From the NCBI RefSeq assembly GCF_000473045.1, contig NZ_AXAY01000030.1:49941-113940 (forward strand): a DNA stretch of 64,000 nt. The letters run 5' to 3'. The DNA comes from Bradyrhizobium sp. WSM3983. Lineage in GTDB: Bacteria > Pseudomonadota > Alphaproteobacteria > Rhizobiales > Xanthobacteraceae. How positions within the stretch are numbered: the stretch's first letter is position 1; each line of letters begins with the position of its first letter. The position numbers and the translations under genes are program-made. Positions 55,287 through 63,637 of this stretch are shown one piece after another. The notes below the pieces were generated by a model that was given only the letters and a program-made list of their open reading frames with translations, had not been told where the DNA came from and ran no database searches.

Positions 55287-56937
55287 GCCGCCGCTCGAGC
55301 CGAGAGCGCTGATGCCGGCGTCCAATTCCAGGGCAGCATCTCGTCCAACCGATGAGCCGGGTGGGCCGCAATACGGGCAAGGACGTCGGCCAGCCAGGCT
55401 TGCGGATCGACGCCGTTCATCTTGGCTGTGACGACTAAGCTGTATATGGCGGCGGCGCGTCGCCCGCCGCGATCCGACCCGCAGAACAGCCAGGATTTTC
55501 GGCCAAGAGCAATACCCCTCAGCCCTCGCTCGGCGGCATTGTTGGAGAGGCACACGCGTCCGTCCTCCAGGAACAGCGTGAAGCTCGCCCAGCGCTTCAG
55601 GATGTAGTTGAACGCCTTGGCCAGGTCGTGCCCACGGGAGAGCTTGGCGAGTTGGTCGCGCATGTAGACCTGGAGATCCTCGACCAGGGGCCGGCTCAGC
55701 GTCTGTCGCACCTGAAGACGCTCCTCGGCGTTTTTGCCGTTGATGGAGCGCTCGATTTCGAACAGCGTATCGATCCACCGCACGACCTCGATCGCGATCG
55801 GCGAGAGCGGGATCTCCTTCTTGCCGGCGGCCTTGCGCCGGGCAATCTCTTCAATGTCGGCCATGGCAAAGAACGGCCGCCGTCCGTGTGACCAGCAGGC
55901 AGCCTCCCGGATCGGCCTAGGCTGGCGTCCCGCCAGATAGAGCTGGTTGTACCCGTCATAGGCGTCGGCCTGCAGAATGCCGGCATATCGGACCAGATGC
56001 GCCTGGGGATGCTCGCCCTTGCGATCACGCGAGTAGTAGAACATCGCCGCCGGCGGACCCGCACCGCTAAACGGCCGGTCGTCCCGGACGTAGATCCAGC
56101 ATCGTGCCGTATCGGTCTTGCCCTTGGCCAGTACTGGCACGGTCGTATCATCGGCATGAAGGCGCTCGGCCGCCATGACATGGGCATCGACCAGGCGCAG
56201 GAGGGGATCCAGCGACGCACAGACCGATCCCACGGCGTCCGCTATGGTTGATAGCGCGACCGGCACGCCTTCCAGGGCGTAGCGCTCGGCCTGGCGGTTC
56301 AACGGCTGATGCTGGCCGAACTTCTCGAACATGATCATGGCCAAAAGGCTCGAACCAGCCCATCCCCGGGCGATGGCATGGAACGGCGCTGGCGCCCGGC
56401 TGATCTTCTCGCAGTCGCGGCAGGAGAACTTCTCCCGGACCGTCTCGACCACCTTCCACTGGCGCGCGGCACCACCTCCAGCGTCCGCGTCACGCCCTCG
56501 CCGAGTTTGCGCAGGCGGTTGCCGCCGCAGCACTCGCACGCGGTCGGCGGGTCGACCACCACCCGCTCGCGTGGCAGGTGGTCGGGGAAGGTCTGACGCT
56601 CGGGGCGCTTGCGCGTAAATCCACCTACCGTCGTCGTCTTGGCCACGGCCCGTTCCGCCGCAAGCTCGTCCTCTGTGGCGTCGGCTTCCAGCTCTTCGAA
56701 CGTCAGCGCCAACTGCTCGATCAGCCGTGCCGAACGCTCCGACCGTTGCCCATAGATCTGATGCTTCAGCTTGGCGATCTGCAGCTTCTGCTGGGCGATC
56801 AGCGCACCGTCTTCGGCAGCTTTCGCGTGGGCGACCGCGAGCTCGGCGGCGATCTCTAAACCCTTCGTCCGCTCGGCTGCCAGCGCCTTTTTCAGGGCGG
56901 CAACGTCATCCGGAGCAGCGTCGCGATCAGCATTCAT
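55283..56937 (-). pseudogene. tnpC: IS66 TnpC (element J), single frameshift
   Basis: The N-terminal 150 residues or so run from ATG 56937 (MNADRDAAPDDVAALKKALA) through CECCGGNRLRKLGEGVTRTL. A shift near 56465 (VVPR then QWKVVETVREKFSCRDC in the next frame) is followed by an intact remainder: MFEKFGQHQPLNRQAERYAL, LHADDTTVPVLAKGKTDTAR, RVCLSNNAAERGLRGIALGR and LDEMLPWNWTPASALS. One indel separates it from a full 550-residue transposase. Confidence 0.85.
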
Positions 56938-57006
56938 GCGACGCAGTGAATCACAGATTGGACGCGATGGGACTCCCCAAAGTGCAAAAAGCTGCGGTTT
57001 CTGCGC

Positions 57007-57354
57007 TCAGCCCGCGCTTTGCGGCCGCCAGCTCAATTGCGGATTCCGCCAGTCGATCCCTTCCAGCATATAGGCCATCTGCGCCGCTGAGATCGACACC
57101 GCCCCATCCGACGCCGAGGGCCAGATGAACTTTCCACGGTCCAGGCGCTTGGCGTAGAGCGACATGCCCAACCCGTCGTGCCAAAGAATCTTGACCAGAT
57201 CGCCGCGGCGGCCCCGGAAGATATAAAGATCGCCGGCATGAGGATCGCGCTTCAAGCTCTCCTGAACCGTAAGCGCCAGGCTCTGCATGCCGCGGCGCAT
57301 GTCGGTGTGGCCAGTGGAGATCCAAACCCTGACGCCGCTCGGAATCGGAATCAT
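57007..57354 (-). CDS. tnpB: IS66 TnpB (element J)
   Basis: 115 residues, MIPIPSGVRVWISTGHTDMR, LYIFRGRRGDLVKILWHDGL, ISAAQMAYMLEGIDWRNPQL. Intact. Confidence 0.88.
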   Translation of the reverse strand: MIPIPSGVRVWISTGHTDMRRGMQSLALTVQESLKRDPHAGDLYIFRGRRGDLVKILWHDGLGMSLYAKRLDRGKFIWPSASDGAVSISAAQMAYMLEGIDWRNPQLSWRPQSAG

Positions 57355-57395
57355 CGCCGCAGGAGCTCAAGGACCCGCTGCAGCGCCTCAGTGTC

Positions 57396-57707
57396 CTGCC
57401 TGGCTATCATGCCAAATGATTTTGACTATCGCCGGCGTCGCCCCCTAAAAACATATAGATCGCTAGCGTGGGGATCGCGCCTCAGATCAGACGCGCAAGG
57501 CTCGGGAATCCGCGTCGCATGTCGGTATGGCCGGTCGCAAGCCACACCCGAACATTGCCGGGTATCTTAATCACCGGCGCTCCAGCACGTCGAATTCGCC
57601 AAACACCTCGACCCGCATCGCCGGATGACCTCAAAGCTAGACCTAAGGTCACACGCTTCGCCAAATATCCCGCGTCAGACAAGGCGGCGCTCGTCGGATG
57701 CGTATTA
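57396..57707 (-). mobile_element. IS66 remnant K
   Basis: A TnpB N-terminus (KIPGNVRVWLATGHTDMRRG with FPSLARLI, then a stop and IYMFLGGDAGDSQNHLA) and a leader ending in an IS66 terminal repeat (complement GTAATACGCATCCGACGAGC near 57707). tnpA is missing between leader and tnpB. Confidence 0.65.
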
Positions 57708-58148
57708 CGCACACGTGAAGAAGAACCGCGCGCGTATCGACGGGGCCGACTGTGCTCTCTCACCAGGGTGGCGTTGTGGTCATTGGGGCAAATGATGCGT
57801 GGCGTCTACGTTAGACGATGAATTACTCCGTCGCTGAGGCGCTTGATGAGTTCCGGTCCAGACCGTGCTGTGACGTGCCTCAGTTCGCCCCAGTGAACCA
57901 CATCACGACCTGTCAGCGGATGGTTTTCGGGGAGAGCGGCGACGACGCTTTCGCTTCAGACTGCTGATGACCTCTCGTTGTATCTTGAATTGGCCTCGGC
58001 CACGACGGTGACGTCAGTGGCGAAATTGGCGATATCGGAGTCGGCCACATAAGTATCGAATCGGGGAAGGGGTGCCGGTGGTCGAGAAGGGGCCCGGAGA
58101 TTGCCGGCTGAGAGTGAGGCGTGGACGCTGATCGTCAATCGACCCCTC
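57708..58148. other. Gene-free stretch
   Basis: No gene recognised. Position and orientation would allow eroded C-terminal LysR sequence, but no motif supports it. Confidence 0.35.
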
Positions 58149-58412
58149 TCACCTCGCGAGCGGGTCTTGAGGCGAGCGGCAATTGCTTCTGTTCATCCAC
58201 GATGCGCTGGGCCGCATTGAGGAATTCCTGAACTTCAATTCTCGCTCTCGTGCCGCCATCGGTCCGCTCGAACAGACTGTTGCCCAACTGGGTTCGAGAT
58301 TGCGCAGGAACTGGCTAAGAGTCGACTGCTTGATTTGGAGCATCTCTGCCGCTCGGAGAAGGCTCCGGTACTGGGACGTGACGATTACCGAGCGTAGATC
58401 TTGAAATCCCAC
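58149..58412 (-). pseudogene. LysR-type regulator, N-terminal HTH remnant
   Basis: LRSVIVTSQYRSLLRAAEML with QIKQSTLSQFLRNLE is a LysR winged-HTH N-terminus. After this PSWATVCSSGPMAARERE replaces the usual LGVxLFERS, so the frame or sequence is damaged, and no effector domain follows. It is the only recognisable regulator gene in the window. Confidence 0.6.
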
Positions 58413-58469
58413 AGGCGCGGTCGAAGCCCGATGACGGGGTATCTGTGACCAGGCTTTTTCTCGAATAGG

Positions 58470-58772
58470 TCATTTCGTTTGCTTGCACTGGTCCAGCACG
58501 TCCTTCGCTTCAGCCCTGAAGCGACCGTCGACTTCACGAGTAGGACGCGCACGCCAGTTGCGCTTGCTGATGGCGCCGTCGTTCGCAACCTGCTGCCACT
58601 TGCGTGGGCTATCGCCAGCCCAACTTGGCCGCACTCGGGGCTTCGGCAAGTGACGGCATCGCGTGGGACAGATCATCCGTCCGCCTTCTGCCTTGCGGTC
58701 GCAAATGCGGCAACGGCCTCGGCCGGTTGCGGCTAACAAGGTCAAAACGAGATGACCATGGCCAGTGAACAT
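58470..58772 (-). CDS. Small hypothetical protein, doubtful
   Basis: 100 residues. RCRICDRKAEGGRMICPTRC has four cysteines spaced as in a small zinc ribbon, and the rest is basic. No ribosome site is clear and the opposite strand is also open, so it may not be a gene. Confidence 0.25.
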   Translation of the reverse strand: MFTGHGHLVLTLLAATGRGRCRICDRKAEGGRMICPTRCRHLPKPRVRPSWAGDSPRKWQQVANDGAISKRNWRARPTREVDGRFRAEAKDVLDQCKQTK

Positions 58773-58813
58773 ATTACCGTTGAATCTCGCCGCGAACTAT
58801 GATTGAACTGTAT

Positions 58814-58830
58814 CAATATGCCAGATATTG
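58814..58830. promoter_or_regulatory. 6-5-6 palindrome upstream of the hydroxyproline operon
   Basis: CAATAT-GCCAG-ATATTG, with outer TGAAC at 58805 and GTTCA at 58829 extending partial symmetry. It lies 45 bp upstream of the leader ORF start, in AT-rich sequence. A GntR- or LysR-type operator is plausible. Confidence 0.4.
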
Positions 58831-58874
58831 TTCATAATGTACTATGTCAGTGCAGAGACAAGGAGAGCTAGCCC

Positions 58875-58961
58875 GTGAAGATCACCCGCATCTATGTGAA
58901 GATTGAGGCGCCGTGGACCTCTGGGGAGGCTTGGCGCGCACAGGAGAAGTCGCATGGCTGA
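58875..58961 (+). CDS. 28-codon ORF ahead of the oxidoreductase gene
   Basis: GTG 58875 follows AAGGAG by 8 nt. The peptide VKITRIYVKIEAPWTSGEAW then RAQEKSHG ends in a TGA that overlaps the next ATG by 8 nt in another frame. It could be a leader for translational coupling or the N-terminal relic of a longer gene; the start recalls MKITR of enolase-superfamily proteins. Length is too short to decide. Confidence 0.4.
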   Translation: MKITRIYVKIEAPWTSGEAWRAQEKSHG

Positions 58962-60189
58962 CCTGCATACTGTCGCCGTCATTGGCGGGGGCGTAGTCGG
59001 CGTAAGTTGCGCGCTCATGCTAGCGCGCGAAGGGCATGTCGTCACTTTGGTTGAGGAGGGGCGCGTCGGCCATGGCTGCTCTTGGGGCAACGGTGCCCAA
59101 TACAATGCTGGATCGGCTCTCCCCATCGCTTATCCCGGGGTCATGTGGCGTGCGCTGCGCTGGTTCGCTGATACTGACGGCCCCGTGCGCCTGTCCCCGC
59201 GTGAGTTGCCCCGCACTCTCCCCTGGCTCGTCCGCTTCCTGCGTACCGGGCGTCTGGAGGCTTGGGAGGCGGCGTATGCGGCGTTGCACACTCTCAACCA
59301 ACCATGTGCCGCTCTCTATCGCGATATGCTCGGCGATGCCGACTGGGAACGGTTGTTCCGGCCGAACGGTGCCCTCCATGTATGGCGAGATGTATCACTG
59401 GGCGCCTTGGATAAGCTGGTGGATAGTCTGCGATCGAGACATGGCGTGGCCTTTGAGAGGCTCAACGCCGAGCAGTTGCGCGAGTTGGAGCCGGGTTTAT
59501 CCCGGGAGTACAAGCGTGGAATCTTCTTTCCAGCCAGTGGTCATGTGACTTCACCTCCGGCGCTGGTGGAGGGCCTGATGAATCGTGCCGCCGCTCTTGG
59601 GGTTTCAGTTCGGACGGCGCGTGTTCAAGCTATAGAGCCTGGCACGGAAGGTGTAACGTTGCTGACAAGTACCGGGCCCCACCGCTGCGACAGAGTGATT
59701 ATCGCAGCGGGTATCGCCAGCCGCGATCTAGCATGCTCCCTGGGAATTTCCCTGTCGCTGGCCAGCGAGCGTGGCTATCACATCACCATGCCCGGTACTT
59801 CCGGTGTCATCAGTCGCCCCGTTACCGACGCAGCTTCGGCCTTCGTTGCCACGCCCCTCGACGAAGGGCTGCGCATCGTGGGTATAGCCGAATTCGATGC
59901 GCCCGATGCGCCGCGCGATACGAAGCAGAACAAAAAGCTGCAGGCATACGCCCGCGCAATGCTGCCGGACATATCCATCAGCCAGGTGACCGACTGGATG
60001 GGCGTAAGACCATCGACGCCAGACAGTCTGCCGATCATCGGTCCCCATCCGAAACACGCCGGCATCTTATTCGCCACTGGCCATGGTCACATGGGCATCA
60101 GCGGAGCCCCCATGACTGCGGCCATTATCTCCGACCTCGTCGCGGGCCGCGCGCCCCGGATTTCAACCGCGCCGTATCGGCTGCGATAA
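58954..60189 (+). CDS. FAD-dependent D-amino acid (hydroxy-D-proline) dehydrogenase
   Basis: 411 residues from ATG 58954 (MADLHTVAVIGGGVVGVSCA), which has AGGAG 7 nt before it; the open frame extends 17 codons upstream. DadA/DAO-type fold: Rossmann motif GGGVVG, substrate part WGNGAQYNAGSALPIAYPGV, and C-terminal SLPIIGPHPKHAGILFATGH then GHMGISGAPMTAA. First enzyme gene of an operon with a hydroxyproline epimerase and a DapA-like deaminase, so it probably oxidises cis-4-hydroxy-D-proline to pyrroline-4-hydroxy-2-carboxylate. D-proline or another D-amino acid are alternatives. Confidence 0.85.
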   Translation: MADLHTVAVIGGGVVGVSCALMLAREGHVVTLVEEGRVGHGCSWGNGAQYNAGSALPIAYPGVMWRALRWFADTDGPVRLSPRELPRTLPWLVRFLRTGRLEAWEAAYAALHTLNQPCAALYRDMLGDADWERLFRPNGALHVWRDVSLGALDKLVDSLRSRHGVAFERLNAEQLRELEPGLSREYKRGIFFPASGHVTSPPALVEGLMNRAAALGVSVRTARVQAIEPGTEGVTLLTSTGPHRCDRVIIAAGIASRDLACSLGISLSLASERGYHITMPGTSGVISRPVTDAASAFVATPLDEGLRIVGIAEFDAPDAPRDTKQNKKLQAYARAMLPDISISQVTDWMGVRPSTPDSLPIIGPHPKHAGILFATGHGHMGISGAPMTAAIISDLVAGRAPRISTAPYRLR

Positions 60190-60246
60190 AGCTGCTGGCG
60201 GGCGGCTCAAGTTTAATCTTGCGTTGTCCAACAAAGATGATATGGT

Positions 60247-60261
60247 TCAATTGTAAATTGA
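60247..60261. promoter_or_regulatory. 6-3-6 palindrome before the binding-protein gene
   Basis: TCAATT-GTA-AATTGA, 26 bp upstream of ATG 60287 in the 97-nt gap of the operon. It could be an internal operator or promoter element. Confidence 0.3.
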
Positions 60262-60286
60262 CATAGTTCAATACGAGGAGACCTCA

Positions 60287-61129
60287 ATGAGCAGTTGGAT
60301 AAGTGCGATCTTCGCTGTTGTCATTGGTGCAGCCGCACTGTTCGGGCCAGCCTCGGTGCCGGCTCGCGCCGAAAGCCCCTCCCTGGTGCTCGACCGGATC
60401 AAGGCGAGTGGCAAGCTCAAATTTCCAGTGATGGTCGCGGAGGAGCCGGGCTACATCAAGGATCCGCGCACGGGCGAATGGTCCGGATTCTTCGTCGACT
60501 GGGGCAAGGATATCGCCAGCTTGCTTGGCGTTCAGATCGAATATTACGAGACAACCTGGGGCAATCTTGCTGCCGACTTCCAGGCCGGCAAGGTGGATCT
60601 CGCGGTGGCGCTGAACCCCAATCCTCGTCGCGGCCTCGTCATCGACTATGTGCCAGGCGCCATCGTCGAGGGCATCTGGGCGCTCGTCGCGCGCCCCGGC
60701 TTCGCGCCCAAGACATGGCGTGAGATGGACAAGAAGGAAGTGCGCGTCGCCGTGCAGAAGGGCGGCACGATGCAGGTGATCGCGGAATCCGTCATCCCCA
60801 ACTCGACAATCGTCGTCGTGCCCACGCGTGACCAGGCAGTGCTGGAGCTGCAATCAGGCAAGATCGACGCGATCATCGTTGCCGACCAGGACGCCGCGCT
60901 GCTCGACTCCAAGGGCGTCGGCAAGGCCGTGGTGCCCGCGCCGGTCCTGCGCAACCCGGCGACGATCGGCATCCGCCGCGAAGCTGGTAACGAGGGGTTC
61001 TCCAACTTCCTGGCCAACTGGATGTCACAACAGAATTCGCTCGGCCTCGCATGCTCGCGCATCACTCGCTACATGCTCGAGCGCGGCATCGACATGAAAG
61101 TGGTTCCTCAGTCCGGCAAGTATTGCTGA
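60287..61129 (+). CDS. ABC amino-acid substrate-binding protein
   Basis: 280 residues with a GAGGAG ribosome site. Sec signal peptide MSSWISAIFAVVIGAAALFG ending PARA-ES, then a family 3 solute-binding protein: SGFFVDWGKDIASLLGVQIE, DFQAGKVDLAVALNPNPRRG, KIDAIIVADQDAALLDSKG. It should capture a polar amino acid, here probably a hydroxyproline, in the periplasm for the permease and ATPase encoded at 62118 and 62771. Confidence 0.88.
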   Translation: MSSWISAIFAVVIGAAALFGPASVPARAESPSLVLDRIKASGKLKFPVMVAEEPGYIKDPRTGEWSGFFVDWGKDIASLLGVQIEYYETTWGNLAADFQAGKVDLAVALNPNPRRGLVIDYVPGAIVEGIWALVARPGFAPKTWREMDKKEVRVAVQKGGTMQVIAESVIPNSTIVVVPTRDQAVLELQSGKIDAIIVADQDAALLDSKGVGKAVVPAPVLRNPATIGIRREAGNEGFSNFLANWMSQQNSLGLACSRITRYMLERGIDMKVVPQSGKYC

Positions 61130-61133
61130 CGCC

Positions 61134-62105
61134 ATGCGTGCGAGTCGTCTCTTCACTGTCATCGACAGCCACACTGCAGGGCATCCCACCCGAACGGTCG
61201 TGGCAGGCATCCCTCCGCTGCGCGGGCACAGCGTGCGCGAGCAGCGGGACGATTTCCGCAGCACCCATGACGGCTTGAGAACGCTACTGCTCCATGAGCC
61301 GCGCGGGCACGCCGCCATGGCGGCCGCGGTGCCCGTGCCCTCCCGCGAGGCGGACCAGGGGCTGTTCTTCATCTTCTCTTACGTCTACGCCGACATGTGC
61401 GGTCATGCCACGATCGGTTACATCGCCAGTCTCGCTGCTATGGGAGCTCTACCGCAGGGCTTTGAGCAAAACGGCATGTCCATCGAGACCCCGGCGGGTG
61501 TCGTCCACGTGACCGGTACGTTCGAGGCTGGCAAGCTGACTTCCGTCCTGTTACGCAATGTGCCCTCCTTTGTTCTCGCCTCCGACATTGTCTCGGAGGT
61601 CGCAGGTCTCGGCAGGGTGACGTGCGACATTGCTTATGGCGGTATTACATACGCGCTAGTCGACGCTGACCAAGTCGATCTCCCCTTCGACATCGACCAT
61701 GCCACCCGATGGTGTCGCGCGGGCATGCTCATCAAGGAAACGCTAAATGCCGGCAGCGGAGTGCCGCAGGTCGGCAGCGTTCTTTTTTATCATTCTGTCG
61801 AGGGCGGCGCCCGCCATCTGGTCATTTTGGCCAGCAACAAGTTCGACCGTTCGCCCTGTGGCACCGGTACCTCCTCCCGGCTAGCCCAACTTCACGCCCG
61901 CGGGCAGCTGGCGGTAGGCGCTCCATACCGGGCCGAGAACATCCTCGGCGTGCCCTTCGAAGCCAAAGTAGCAGATTTGACTAAGGCTAGTAACGGCAAG
62001 CCCGCTGTAATTCCGGAGGTGCGGGGCATGGCTCATGTCACCGCATTTTCTACCCTCGTTTTGGAATCAGACGATCCGCTGCCCGCCGGCTTCCTTCCCA
62101 ATTGA
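61134..62105 (+). CDS. Proline racemase family, 4-hydroxyproline 2-epimerase-like
   Basis: 323 residues, 4 nt after the binding-protein stop. Both catalytic cysteines are present: DMCGHATIGYIASLAAMG near residue 86 and DRSPCGTGTSSRLAQL near 239, where trans-3-hydroxyproline dehydratases have Ser/Thr. N-terminus FTVIDSHTAGHPTRTVV is typical. It should interconvert trans-4-hydroxy-L-proline and cis-4-hydroxy-D-proline. Proline racemase activity is the alternative. Confidence 0.87.
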   Translation: MRASRLFTVIDSHTAGHPTRTVVAGIPPLRGHSVREQRDDFRSTHDGLRTLLLHEPRGHAAMAAAVPVPSREADQGLFFIFSYVYADMCGHATIGYIASLAAMGALPQGFEQNGMSIETPAGVVHVTGTFEAGKLTSVLLRNVPSFVLASDIVSEVAGLGRVTCDIAYGGITYALVDADQVDLPFDIDHATRWCRAGMLIKETLNAGSGVPQVGSVLFYHSVEGGARHLVILASNKFDRSPCGTGTSSRLAQLHARGQLAVGAPYRAENILGVPFEAKVADLTKASNGKPAVIPEVRGMAHVTAFSTLVLESDDPLPAGFLPN

Positions 62106-62117
62106 CGGAGAGTACGA

Positions 62118-62771
62118 ATGAAATTCGATCCGTCCATCGTCTTCGCAAATTGGGACATCCTTGCCTACGGCCTGCTCGTTACTCTGAAGTACACGATTTA
62201 CACCTGCGCCATCGGACTAGCGATTGGTCTCTTTGTGGCGCTGCTTCAGCTTACTCCTTGGCCACTCGTGCGCTGGACCGGTCGAATCTGGGTCGAGTTC
62301 TTCCGTAACATCCCGCTGCTGGTGTTGCTTATGTGGACTTATTATGCGCTGCCAATCTTTCTTCAGATCCAGATCGGCAAGGAAACGGCGGGCATCCTCG
62401 GTCTCGGGTTCTATGCCAGCGGCTTCTATGCCGAGATCCTGCGCGCCGGTGTCCAGTCTATCGATCGTGGCCAGACTGACGCCGCCGTTGCACTCGGCAT
62501 GGGGTACTTTCAGCGTATGAAGCGGATCATCTTGCCGCAGGCACTGCGCCGCATGGTGCCGCCGTTGATGGGCCAGACTATCATGCAGCTTAAAAATACG
62601 ACGCTCCTCTCGGTGCTGACCATCCCTGATCTACTTTATCAGGCCGGCTACATTGCCAGTTTCACCTACCGGCCGATGGAGGTCTACACTGCCATCGGCG
62701 CCGTCTTCATTATCATGCTGTTTCCCCTCAGCGCTCTCTCGCGCCGGTTCGAACGCAAGGAGGCCGCGTGA
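62118..62771 (+). CDS. ABC amino-acid permease
   Basis: 217 residues, HisMQ/GlnP type, about five membrane segments, with EAA loop DAAVALGMGYFQRMKRIILP followed by QALRRMVPPLMGQ. There is a single permease gene, so it may act as a homodimer. The stop overlaps the ATPase start by one base. Confidence 0.9.
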   Translation: MKFDPSIVFANWDILAYGLLVTLKYTIYTCAIGLAIGLFVALLQLTPWPLVRWTGRIWVEFFRNIPLLVLLMWTYYALPIFLQIQIGKETAGILGLGFYASGFYAEILRAGVQSIDRGQTDAAVALGMGYFQRMKRIILPQALRRMVPPLMGQTIMQLKNTTLLSVLTIPDLLYQAGYIASFTYRPMEVYTAIGAVFIIMLFPLSALSRRFERKEAA

Positions 62772-63637
62772 TGACCGCAACATCCACCGACGTCGTGCTG
62801 AGCGTACGCGGCATCGAGAAGTCTTACGGGAAGAATCATGTGCTCCGCGGCGTCGATCTTGAGGTCCATCGCGGAGAGGTGGTCTGCCTGATCGGCGCAA
62901 GCGGATCAGGCAAGACCTCGCTGCTGCGCTGCATGAACCTGCTGATGGAGCCGGACCAGGGCGAGATCGTCATCGAGGGGGCGCCTCTTTTCCGCAGCGC
63001 CAGGGGCGAGCGGCTGAAGCTCTCCGGCAGGCAGGTGAGTGCCGTGCGTATTAAGACCGGCATGGTGTTCCAAAGCTTTAACCTGTTCCCCCACCGCACG
63101 GCGCTAGAAAACATTATCGAAGCCCCACTCGTAGTGAAGAAAGTGCCGCGCGCCGAAGCCGAGACTCGGGCACGCGAGCTTCTCACTCGCATGGGTCTTC
63201 CCGACGCCGGGCATAAATACCCTTCGCAATTGTCGGGCGGGCAGCAGCAGCGCATCGCCATCGCCCGGGCGCTCGCTATGCAGCCGACCATTATGCTTTT
63301 CGACGAGCCGACCTCGGCGCTGGACCCGGAACTGGTGGGCGAAGTGCTTGCCGCCATCCGCCAACTGGCTGCCGAGGGAATGACCATGGTTATCGTCACC
63401 CATGAGATCGGCTTTGCCTATGAGCTAGCCGATCGGGTGGTCTTTATGGATCAAGGAGTCGTCGCTGCGAGTGGCCCTCCGCGTGAGCTCCTGCTCTCGA
63501 ACGCCAATCCGAGGCTCGCCGCTTTCGTCGGACGGTTCACGGAACAGGCTCGTCTTCTCGGCCCCCTCGCTGCGCCGGCGGCCGCACCTTCACTAACGTA
63601 TCTTCCAACAAAGGATAATGGATCATGTCCGATATAA
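62771..63637 (+). CDS. ABC amino-acid transporter ATPase
   Basis: 288 residues from ATG 62771 (MTATSTDVVLSVRGIEKSYG), with AAGGAGG 7 nt upstream; a GTG one codon earlier is less well spaced. Walker A GASGSGKTS, signature LSGGQQQRIAIARAL, Walker B IMLFDEPTSALD, H-loop VTHEIGFAYE. GlnQ/HisP type. Its 3' end overlaps the next gene by 11 nt. Confidence 0.92.
   Translation: MTATSTDVVLSVRGIEKSYGKNHVLRGVDLEVHRGEVVCLIGASGSGKTSLLRCMNLLMEPDQGEIVIEGAPLFRSARGERLKLSGRQVSAVRIKTGMVFQSFNLFPHRTALENIIEAPLVVKKVPRAEAETRARELLTRMGLPDAGHKYPSQLSGGQQQRIAIARALAMQPTIMLFDEPTSALDPELVGEVLAAIRQLAAEGMTMVIVTHEIGFAYELADRVVFMDQGVVAASGPPRELLLSNANPRLAAFVGRFTEQARLLGPLAAPAAAPSLTYLPTKDNGSCPI

Larger units (their letters stand above)
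55035..57395 (-). mobile_element. IS66-family element J with passenger ORF (truncated at tnpA)
   Basis: tnpB intact, tnpC with one frameshift, and a coupled extra ORF after tnpC. Only the last codons of tnpA (EALQRVLELLRR-type end) are left at 57351-57395, where other IS66 sequence begins. Most similar to element D. Confidence 0.78.

Noticed and set aside
61134..62105. trans-3-hydroxy-L-proline dehydratase
   Set aside because: That branch has Ser/Thr at the catalytic positions; both Cys are present here (MCGHAT and PCGTGTS).
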